Origin: Candidatus Bipolaricaulota bacterium
GTDB taxonomy: Bacteria > Bipolaricaulota > Bipolaricaulia > UBA7950 > UBA9294
Assembly: GCA_021163015.1 (NCBI GenBank)
Contig: JAGGXO010000190.1
Coordinates: forward strand, 1-5,620
Length of the DNA: 5,620 nt
Reading direction: 5' to 3'
The notes beneath the pieces were generated by a model, which saw only the letters and a program-made list of their open reading frames with translations, did not search any database and had not been told where the DNA came from. Numbering within the stretch: position 1 is the first letter of the stretch; each line of letters opens with the position of its first letter. A program made the translations under genes and the position numbers. This document shows positions 1-5,498 of this stretch, one piece after another.

Positions 1-1233
1 CGCATTCTGATCACGGTCGACACGACCGAGAAACACATCAAACGAACGCGCGTCGCGATTGTCGAAGACGACAAGTTGATGGAGATCTACTACGCGCATC
101 CGACACAAGAGAACATCGTTGGCAACATCTACAAAGGGAAGGTAGAGGATGTCTTGCCTGGCCTGGGCTCGGCGTTCGTAAATGTCGGGGAGAAGAGGAG
201 CCTCTTCCTATCGAAGGGGGAGATCAATGATCATATCATGATCGAAAAGGGGTTCAAGCCGTGGCACGGGGCAGCTCCGATCAACAAGCTCCTTCGCCCA
301 GGCCAGACACTCACCCTGCAGGTGAGGCGTGGGGGGATTGGGTCGAAGAACCCGCAGGGGACGACGAAGATCAGCCTTCCAGGGCGATTCTGGGTCTTCC
401 TTCCGACAGAGGATCGGCTGGGGGTCTCACGCCGCGTGGACAGCGTGCGCACACAGCGACGCCTCCGCCGTATCGCACGCGAGCTGAAGAAAGACGGACA
501 GGGAATGATCGCTCGCACAGCAGCGCAAACAGCGGACAAGGACGAATTGACGCGAGACTATGAGCTCCTCGCGCAAACCTGGGAGAGCATTGAATCGGCG
601 GCGAAGACAGCATCGGCACCGCAGCTTCTGTACAAAGGGATGGGGCTGGTGCAGACGATTCTGCGCGACCGTCTCCTTCCTGATGTAGCCGAGGTGATCG
701 TCGACTCCGAATTCTTCTTCGAGAAGATACAGTACTTCTTGGAGTACATGCACATGGAGAATTACAAGGAGCGAATTACCCTCTACAATGGCAAGGATCA
801 TCTCTTCGATCACTATCATCTCGAGGAACAGATTCAGCAGACGCAATCGCGACGCGTATCACTTGCTGGCGGTGGTTCAATCGTGATCGATGAGACTGAG
901 GCACTGATCGCCATTGATGTCAACACCGGAGGGGATGTGCAGCACCGCAATCAGCGAGCAGCAATCCTCAACACGAATCTGGAGGCGGCGTGCGAGATCG
1001 CCCGCCAGCTGCGGTTGCGGCAGATGAGTGGGATTGTCGTCGTCGACTTTGTTGACATGGATGATCCCAAGGACGAGCAGACGCTGATCGACAAAGTGAA
1101 AGAGGAGTTGAGGAAGGACAGGATCTCTGCTGATTTTGTCGACCTTACCGGATTGGGGCTGATAGAGATTACGCGCAAGCGTGCTGGAGAGAGCTTGGCT
1201 GACATGCTAGAGAGTGCGGAGTTTGACGCTTGA
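1..1233 (+). CDS. rng: Ribonuclease G/E (Rne/Rng family), 5'-partial, lacking the zinc-link
   Basis: This is a single-strand-specific endoribonuclease for rRNA maturation and mRNA decay. The frame is open from base 1 (410 codons visible). The opening residues RILITVD align with the N-terminus of RNase E (MKRMLINA), so only about two or three codons lie outside; the TTG at 76 is too far inside to be the start. Counting from window codon 1, an S1-type domain comes first (NIYKGKV...LPGLGSAFV), interrupted by the family's usual insertion. The 5'-sensor pair R172/T173 sits in GMIARTAA. The DNase I-like catalytic core carries D306 (AIDVNTGG) and D349 (VVVDFVDM), with the same 43-residue spacing as E. 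coli D303/D346. NTNLEAACEIARQLRLR is also typical. The protein stops 16 residues after ITRKR, where relatives carry CPxCxG, so the zinc-link and small domain are absent. Family assignment is near certain; G versus E type is inferred from the lack of a long C-terminal tail. Confidence 0.95.
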   Translation, partial: RILITVDTTEKHIKRTRVAIVEDDKLMEIYYAHPTQENIVGNIYKGKVEDVLPGLGSAFVNVGEKRSLFLSKGEINDHIMIEKGFKPWHGAAPINKLLRPGQTLTLQVRRGGIGSKNPQGTTKISLPGRFWVFLPTEDRLGVSRRVDSVRTQRRLRRIARELKKDGQGMIARTAAQTADKDELTRDYELLAQTWESIESAAKTASAPQLLYKGMGLVQTILRDRLLPDVAEVIVDSEFFFEKIQYFLEYMHMENYKERITLYNGKDHLFDHYHLEEQIQQTQSRRVSLAGGGSIVIDETEALIAIDVNTGGDVQHRNQRAAILNTNLEAACEIARQLRLRQMSGIVVVDFVDMDDPKDEQTLIDKVKEELRKDRISADFVDLTGLGLIEITRKRAGESLADMLESAEFDA

Positions 1234-1258
1234 TAGGACGAGAATGAGCCGCTAGAAT
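1230..1258 (+). promoter_or_regulatory. Sigma70-like promoter for tRNA-Val
   Basis: A -35 box TTGATA (1230-1235) and a -10 box TAGAAT (1253-1258) are separated by exactly 17 bases, each matching consensus at 5 of 6 positions. Transcription would begin near 1265, about ten bases before the tRNA. The -35 box contains the stop codon of the RNase gene (1231-1233), so the promoter is built into the end of the upstream coding region. With no clear terminator after the tRNA, this promoter may also transcribe hpnA (inference). Confidence 0.7.
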
Positions 1259-1274
1259 AGAGTCGCTTAGGGTT

Positions 1275-1347
1275 GGGCGAATAGCTCAGTTGGGAGAGCG
1301 TTCGGGTCACATCCGAAAGGTCGCAGGTTCGAGCCCTGCTTCGCCCA
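1275..1347 (+). tRNA. tRNA-Val (anticodon CAC)
   Basis: A complete 73-base cloverleaf can be folded by hand. The acceptor stem GGGCGAA (1275-1281) pairs with TTCGCCC (1340-1346), with discriminator A1347. The D stem is GCTC/GAGC (1284-1287 with 1296-1299). The anticodon stem TTCGG/CCGAA (1301-1305 with 1313-1317) closes the seven-base loop GTCACAT. U33 precedes the anticodon CAC at 1308-1310, which reads the valine codon GUG. The variable loop is AGGTC. The T arm is GCAGG/CCTGC around TTCGAGC. CCA is not encoded (CTT follows), so the end must be added by CCA transferase. The loop has G32 and U38, an uncommon pair. An Asp (GTC) reading is excluded because it would not place U at position 33. 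Confidence 0.95.
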
Positions 1348-1403
1348 CTTCTTCTCTTCCTAGCCCATATTCCACTCTTCTCGACCGATTCTATGCGTCT
1401 TGC

Positions 1404-1409
1404 AGGAGG
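1404..1409 (+). promoter_or_regulatory. Shine-Dalgarno site fixing the hpnA start
   Basis: A perfect AGGAGG lies nine bases before the ATG at 1419. The open frame extends upstream to inside the tRNA, and this site, together with the protein alignment beginning at MRALVTGG, places the true start at 1419. Confidence 0.85.
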
Positions 1410-1418
1410 CATTGGAAA

Positions 1419-2405
1419 ATGCGGGCACTGGTGACAGGGGGAACGGGATTCATCGGATCGAGCATCGTGCGCGAGTTGTTGCGTGCGAACTTCGAGGTGC
1501 GCGCTCTTGTTCGCAGGGGATCTGACACGAGGAACCTCGATGGCCTGGATATCGAGCGTGTCATCGGCGACATCACCGATCCTGAATCACTCGCGCGTTG
1601 TGTGCGTGGCTGTACACACGTTTTTCACGCCGCCGCGCTCTACTCGTTCTGGGTGACACAGCCGGGCCTCATTGAGCACGTGAACGTCGATGGAACGAGG
1701 AACGTGCTGGAAGCGGCGTTGGAGGCGGGAGTGGAGCGGGTGGTCTATACCAGCTCGGTCGCCGCGCTCGCCGTTCCACAGAAGGGAATCCCGGTTGATG
1801 AATCGACACCAGTCGATCCGAAGGAAATCATCGGCGCATACAAGAAGAGCAAGTACGCAGCTGAGCAGGTAGCACTGGGGTTCGCGAAGAAGGGGCTTCC
1901 GGTAGTGATCGTCAACCCGTCCTTTCCCGTTGGCCCGCGGGACATCAAGCCGACACCGACCGGGCAGACGATCCTTGACTTCGTCAACCATCGTCTCCCC
2001 GCCTATGTCGATACCGGCATAAACGTCGTCGATGTAGAGGACGTAGCCCAGGGGCATCGCCTCGCTGCGGAGAAGGGGCGCATCGGGGAGCGCTACATCC
2101 TCGGTGGCAAGAACATGTCGATGAAAGAATTCCTCGGTATCTTGGCGAAAATAACGGGGATTGCAGCTCCGCGCGTGCGGTTGCCATATGGGCCATTGCT
2201 TGCCCTGTCCTACGTAAATGCAGGCTGGTGCAGGATAACGAAGACCACTCCGCGGATGACCCCGGATACGATACGCATGTCGCGCCACTACATGTACTAC
2301 GACCCGACAAAGGCGATCGAAGAGCTTGGTCTGCCGCAGACCCCGCCCGAGGTAGCGCTGCAGAAAGCTGTCAACTGGTTCAGGAAAGGCTTTGCGGCGA
2401 CCTAG
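1419..2405 (+). CDS. hpnA: HpnA-like NAD-dependent epimerase/dehydratase (hopanoid-associated sugar epimerase)
   Basis: This 328-residue protein belongs to the extended short-chain dehydrogenase/reductase family (cytosolic, NAD(P)-binding Rossmann fold). The dinucleotide-binding motif TGGTGFIG occupies residues 6-13. The catalytic set is visible as S112/S113 in YTSSVAAL and Y141/K145 in YKKSK. The stretches VVIVNPS, PVGPRDIKPTPTG, PAYVDTG and RIGERYILGG strongly resemble HpnA proteins, which usually accompany hopanoid-lipid synthesis genes; length and C-terminal ending (AVNWFRKGF) also fit. The exact substrate of HpnA is not firmly established, so the sugar-epimerase role is family knowledge rather than something the sequence proves. 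No other hopanoid gene is present in this window. It follows the tRNA by 71 pyrimidine-rich bases with no evident terminator, and may be read from the tRNA promoter. The alternative is another NAD-dependent epimerase or dihydroflavonol reductase-like enzyme. Confidence 0.87.
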   Translation: MRALVTGGTGFIGSSIVRELLRANFEVRALVRRGSDTRNLDGLDIERVIGDITDPESLARCVRGCTHVFHAAALYSFWVTQPGLIEHVNVDGTRNVLEAALEAGVERVVYTSSVAALAVPQKGIPVDESTPVDPKEIIGAYKKSKYAAEQVALGFAKKGLPVVIVNPSFPVGPRDIKPTPTGQTILDFVNHRLPAYVDTGINVVDVEDVAQGHRLAAEKGRIGERYILGGKNMSMKEFLGILAKITGIAAPRVRLPYGPLLALSYVNAGWCRITKTTPRMTPDTIRMSRHYMYYDPTKAIEELGLPQTPPEVALQKAVNWFRKGFAAT

Positions 2406-2428
2406 TCCTGGAGATCGCATCGTCAGGA
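2406..2428 (+). terminator. Hairpin immediately after hpnA, possible terminator or 3' stabiliser
   Basis: TCCTG (2406-2410) pairs perfectly with CAGGA (2424-2428). The helix can continue through a G-U pair (2411/2423), one mismatch (2412/2422), and GAT/ATC (2413-2415 with 2419-2421) around the loop CGC. It starts directly after the TAG stop. No T-run follows, so it is not a classical intrinsic terminator; it could mark a transcript 3' end or be chance. Confidence 0.3.
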
Positions 2429-2503
2429 TCATCAGCCCCAGTCCGACCAGCTGCGGGTAGAAGCAAGGCCCTCCCAGTGGATGGAGTGCGCTGCTAGCTT
2501 GAG

Positions 2504-2514
2504 AGACAGTGTCT
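2504..2514. repeat. Short perfect dyad AGACA-G-TGTCT
   Basis: An 11-base perfect inverted repeat lies 28 bases upstream of the candidate -35 box of the fumarase operon. Its size and position are compatible with a small operator half-site pair, but a dyad this short can arise by chance. There is no second copy in the gap to support it. Confidence 0.2.
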
Positions 2515-2541
2515 GGTGGAAACCAAGACTGAAAGATCGCC

Positions 2542-2569
2542 TCGACTGGCAGTGCGGTAAGGCTATACT
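2542..2569 (+). promoter_or_regulatory. Candidate promoter of the fumarase/malic enzyme operon
   Basis: A -10-like TATACT (2564-2569, 5 of 6 matches) is preceded at 16 bases by TCGACT (2542-2547, 4 of 6 matches to TTGACA). Transcription would begin near 2576, giving an untranslated leader of about 70 bases before the GTG start. It is the best match I found in the 239-base gap, but the -35 box is weak. Confidence 0.4.
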
Positions 2570-2630
2570 TGTTGTGGAAGCGAGTTCTGACCGCGACAGA
2601 TTCATGAGAAGCGCGCAAAGCAGGTGCTTC

Positions 2631-2635
2631 GGAGG
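2631..2635 (+). promoter_or_regulatory. Shine-Dalgarno site choosing the GTG start at 2645
   Basis: GGAGG lies nine bases before GTG 2645. The frame also contains an earlier GTG at 2624, but that codon has no purine-rich site ahead of it and would place this GGAGG inside the gene. The downstream start is therefore preferred. Confidence 0.7.
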
Positions 2636-2644
2636 CAAGGTATT

Positions 2645-3505
2645 GTGAGGGATGAAAGACTGGTCGAGCAGTTGGTTGCCGCTATCCGCACGGCGGAGAC
2701 GATTCTTCCAGAGGATGTCCTTGTTGCCCTGAAAGAGGCAAGCGCGATCGAAAGCGGCGTGGCGCGTGTGCAGCTGGAGGCGATGTTGAAGAACGCCGAT
2801 GCAGCGCGCGATGGGTCAATACCGATGTGCCAAGACACGGGGATCCAGACGTTCATCGTTTGCGTCGGCTCAAAGTTTCCTGAGCTCTCGTCATTGAAAG
2901 GCAGCATCATTGAGGCTGTACGTCGTGCGACAAATGAGGTTCCACTACGCCCGAACGCCGTGCATCCGTTCACCGGGGAGAATACGGGTGACAACGTCGG
3001 AGAGCACATCCCCTACATCAGTTGGGAGATCGTTGATGGCGATAGCTGTGTTATCGACCTTCTGCCCAAGGGTGGGGGGAGCGAGAACTGCGCTGCACTA
3101 GGGATGCTCCCGCCCGGAGTGGGGATCAATGGAGTCAAGCGGTTCATCGTCGATCATGTGGTCGGCTGCGCTGGGAAGCCGTGCCCGCCGGGGATCGTGG
3201 GCGTGGGTATCGGTGGAGGCGCCGATCTATCACTCAAGCTCGGCAAGCTATCGCTGTTGCGCCCGGTCGGCTCGCGCCATCCTGAGGGGAATATCGCGGC
3301 GCTGGAAGAGGAGCTGCGCGATCTGATCAACGCTAGCGGAATCGGGCCGATGGGTTTGGGCGGCAAGACGACCTGCCTCGATGTGCACGTTGAGTACGCG
3401 CATAGACACCCCGCCTCCCTTCCCGTGGGGATCGTCTATCAGTGCTGGAGCGATCGGCGAGCGCGGGTGACGATCGATGCTAATGGAAAGATCGAGGTGA
3501 CGTAG
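2645..3505 (+). CDS. fumA: Class I fumarate hydratase, alpha (N-terminal) subunit
   Basis: This 286-residue protein is the iron-sulfur subunit of a two-subunit class I fumarase, the oxygen-sensitive cytosolic enzyme that interconverts fumarate and L-malate. Counting from the GTG at 2645, the predicted [4Fe-4S] ligands are C62 in MCQDTG, C180 in GKPCPPG and C267 in YQCWSDRR. Their spacings of 118 and 87 residues closely match those I recall for E. coli TtdA (119 and 87). Other hallmarks are NTGDNVGEH, KGGGSEN (142-148) and GVGIGGGAD (186-194). The beta subunit starts on the very next base after the TAG stop. L-tartrate dehydratase alpha (TtdA) is the main alternative, since the two families share this architecture. 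The malic enzyme next door favours fumarase. The symbol denotes the alpha half and does not mean the fused E. coli FumA. Confidence 0.92.
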   Translation: MRDERLVEQLVAAIRTAETILPEDVLVALKEASAIESGVARVQLEAMLKNADAARDGSIPMCQDTGIQTFIVCVGSKFPELSSLKGSIIEAVRRATNEVPLRPNAVHPFTGENTGDNVGEHIPYISWEIVDGDSCVIDLLPKGGGSENCAALGMLPPGVGINGVKRFIVDHVVGCAGKPCPPGIVGVGIGGGADLSLKLGKLSLLRPVGSRHPEGNIAALEEELRDLINASGIGPMGLGGKTTCLDVHVEYAHRHPASLPVGIVYQCWSDRRARVTIDANGKIEVT

Positions 3506-4096
3506 TTGGAACGTATACTCACTACACCGATCTCGGAGGCAGAGGCGCGTGACCTGTGCGTAGGGGATGTGATACACATTACCGGTACGATCTTCACCGC
3601 GCGCGATGAAGCTCACCTGATGATGCTGGAAAAAGGAGCACCGTTCCCCGTGAACGGCCTCGCCGTCTACCACTGTGGCCCAGTCGTGCAGAAGAAGGAT
3701 GGAAGGTGGAGGATCGTCTCCGCTGGACCGACGACGTCGGCGCGGATGGAGATCTTTGAGGATCGCTTCCTGGAGAAATTTCCGGTGAGGGTTATCATCG
3801 GCAAGGGAGGAATGGGCGAGAAGACACTCGCCGCCCTCCAGAAGGTGGGCGTGGTCTACTCCCACTACACCGGCGGAGCGGGGGCACTCGCTGCGCGGGC
3901 GATCAGTGAGGTCAAAGATGTTCACTGGCTCGACAGGCTGGGGATGCCCGAGGCAGTGTGGGTTCTCTGCGTTGAGAAGTTTGGCCCGCTCACAGTGACG
4001 ATGGATTCTCACGGTGAGAGCCTGTACGACACTGTAGGCAAGACGCTAAGCGAGAACATACAAACGATCCATGACAGAATTGAAAGGAGCAAATGA
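3506..4096 (+). CDS. fumB: Class I fumarate hydratase, beta (C-terminal) subunit
   Basis: This 196-residue subunit completes the fumarase active site with the alpha chain. The start is TTG, abutting the upstream TAG with no gap. GAGGTG (3494-3499) lies six bases ahead, inside the end of the alpha gene, and no nearby ATG would keep the conserved N-terminus LTTPIS. Conserved segments are TGTIFTARDEAH (from residue 26), GPTTSARM (74-81), IGKGGMG (98-104), YTGGAGALAA (121-130) and GPLTVTMDSHG (160-170). T76, R80 and K100 have the spacing of Thr467, Arg471 and Lys491 of the Leishmania class I enzyme, recalled as substrate-contacting residues. The adjacent stop and start imply translational coupling and equimolar synthesis of the two chains. 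The tartrate dehydratase beta subunit (TtdB) is the alternative. The symbol does not mean the E. coli FumB isoenzyme. Confidence 0.92.
   Translation: MERILTTPISEAEARDLCVGDVIHITGTIFTARDEAHLMMLEKGAPFPVNGLAVYHCGPVVQKKDGRWRIVSAGPTTSARMEIFEDRFLEKFPVRVIIGKGGMGEKTLAALQKVGVVYSHYTGGAGALAARAISEVKDVHWLDRLGMPEAVWVLCVEKFGPLTVTMDSHGESLYDTVGKTLSENIQTIHDRIERSK
4083..4089 (+). promoter_or_regulatory. Shine-Dalgarno site for malic enzyme
   Basis: AAAGGAG sits inside the end of the fumarase beta gene. It leaves three bases before ATG 4093 and six before ATG 4096. The second ATG has the more usual spacing and is chosen, though the proteins differ by one methionine only. Confidence 0.65.
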
Positions 4097-5454
4097 TGGG
4101 CGAGGAGAAACTGGGTGTAGAAGAGATGAAGCAGCGGGCGGAGATCCCCGCTAAGAAGGCACCAGGGTGGCATGCATTCTACCGTGGGAAGATAGAGACG
4201 ACGCTCAAGTGTGCCGTCACTGACGTGAGCGACTTTGGGATCTGGTACACCCCAGGTGTGGCCGCCCCGTGCAGGGAGATCGAGGCCGATCAGAGCAAGG
4301 TCTTCGAGTATACGAACAAGGCGAACACCGTCGCCGTTGTCTCAGACGGGTCACGCGTCCTCGGCCTAGGCAACATCGGCCCGCACGCTGGCCTTCCGGT
4401 GATGGAGGGGAAAGCTTTGCTGTTTAAGTACCTGGGCGGAGTCGGGGCGTTCCCGATCATGCTCGACACTCAAGACCCCGAGGAGATCATCCAAGCGGTC
4501 AAGTGGATCGCTCCCGGGTTCGGCGGCGTGAACCTGGAGGACTTTGCCAATCCCAAGTGCTTCTATATCCTCGATCGGCTGCGAGAGGAACTGGAGATCC
4601 CTGTCTGGCATGATGATCAGCAGGGCACGGCGTCGATCACACTGGCCGGTGTGATTAACGCTCTCAAGGTTGTCGATAAGGACATGAACAGGGTCACTTA
4701 CTGCGTCATCGGGACCGGTTCGGCGAACGTCGCCTTCGTGCGTATTCTGCTCTCCGCCGGTGTCCCTGCCGGCAATGTGATCATGGTTGATAGCAAAGGA
4801 ATCCTCCATCCCGGTCGCGAAGACCTGGAGAAGGATCAGGACAAGAACCCCTACAAGTGGCACTACGCGCAGGTGACGAACGCTGAGCATCGCAGCGGTG
4901 ATATGGCCGATGCCATTGCCGGAAGTGATGTACTGATCGCTGCCTCCAAGCCGGGCCCGGGAACAATCAAGCAGGAGTGGCTGCAAGCGATGAACAAAGA
5001 CGCGATCGCGTTTATCATGGCCAATCCCACACCGGAGATCTGGCCGTGGGAGGCGAAGGAGGCTGGCGTGCGCATCGTCGGCACGGGAAGGTCCGACTTT
5101 CCGAACCAGGTGAACAACTCGATCGGCTTCCCGGGGATCTTCCGTGGTACGCTCGACGTCTTTGCCAAGACGATCACCGATGAGATGGCGATCGCCGCCG
5201 CGCACGCTATAGCGGAGACGGCGGAGAAGAAGGGGATCAACGAGGATTACATCGTCCCCACGATGATGGAGACGGAGGTGTTCATCAACGAGGCGGTCGC
5301 CGTGGGGCTGAAGGCGATAGAACAGGGGATCGCCCGGCGTATCCTCACCGAAGATGAAATACGCCACGAAGCGGAGACGAAGATTCGCCACGCGCAGGCA
5401 GAGACAAAGATCTTGATGGACGCAGGACACATCCAACCGCCGCCGCGTGATTGA
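4096..5454 (+). CDS. Malic enzyme (malate dehydrogenase, oxaloacetate-decarboxylating)
   Basis: This 452-residue cytosolic enzyme oxidatively decarboxylates L-malate to pyruvate and CO2, reducing NAD(P), and needs a divalent metal. From ATG 4096 the N-terminal domain shows the catalytic tyrosine Y51 in IWYTPGV and lysine K106 in MEGKALL. Metal-site acids are E148/D149 in NLEDF and D173/D174 in WHDDQQGTA. The Rossmann domain begins with VIGTGSAN (204-211) and is followed by VDSKG (231-235). The substrate-binding SDFPNQVNN (333-341) and FPGIFRG (345-351) are intact. No phosphotransacetylase domain follows, so this is the short form, at the long end for bacteria. The usual HDDQHGTA reads HDDQQGTA, and the usual GAGAAG-like turn reads GTGSAN. 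Cofactor preference cannot be read safely, so no maeA/maeB symbol is given. It overlaps the fumarase beta gene by one base, completing a fumarate-malate-pyruvate operon. Confidence 0.95.
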   Translation: MGEEKLGVEEMKQRAEIPAKKAPGWHAFYRGKIETTLKCAVTDVSDFGIWYTPGVAAPCREIEADQSKVFEYTNKANTVAVVSDGSRVLGLGNIGPHAGLPVMEGKALLFKYLGGVGAFPIMLDTQDPEEIIQAVKWIAPGFGGVNLEDFANPKCFYILDRLREELEIPVWHDDQQGTASITLAGVINALKVVDKDMNRVTYCVIGTGSANVAFVRILLSAGVPAGNVIMVDSKGILHPGREDLEKDQDKNPYKWHYAQVTNAEHRSGDMADAIAGSDVLIAASKPGPGTIKQEWLQAMNKDAIAFIMANPTPEIWPWEAKEAGVRIVGTGRSDFPNQVNNSIGFPGIFRGTLDVFAKTITDEMAIAAAHAIAETAEKKGINEDYIVPTMMETEVFINEAVAVGLKAIEQGIARRILTEDEIRHEAETKIRHAQAETKILMDAGHIQPPPRD

Positions 5455-5498
5455 GGAAGGGTGATAAGTGAAGGAGTTCGAGCCGGTCTTCCCAATTG

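Noticed and set aside
1290..1418. Longer hpnA frame starting inside the tRNA
   Set aside because: The added residues are translated tRNA and leader sequence with no family similarity. AGGAGG at 1404-1409 and the conserved start MRALVTGG place the gene at 1419.
1587..2618. Long reverse-strand open frame of 343 codons opposite hpnA
   Set aside because: It mirrors the codon pattern of hpnA, has no recognisable domain or Shine-Dalgarno site, and lies over a firmly identified gene.
2432..2638. Small reverse-strand open frame in the gap before the fumarase operon
   Set aside because: The 68 residues show no motif, signal peptide or convincing ribosome site, and the frame overlaps the promoter and leader of the operon.
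2624..2644. Upstream GTG start for fumarase alpha
   Set aside because: It has no Shine-Dalgarno site, and the GGAGG at 2631-2635 would fall within the coding region; GTG 2645 is better placed.
4366..5436. Long reverse-strand open frame of 356 codons opposite malic enzyme
   Set aside because: Its composition (rich in R, H, D, V and L) is the usual antisense image of a GC-rich gene, and the plus strand is unambiguous malic enzyme.
5455..5493. Possible terminator between malic enzyme and coaD (GGAAG 5455-5459 with CTTCC 5488-5492)
   Set aside because: The stem is only five pairs with a 28-base loop and no T-run, too weak to call.
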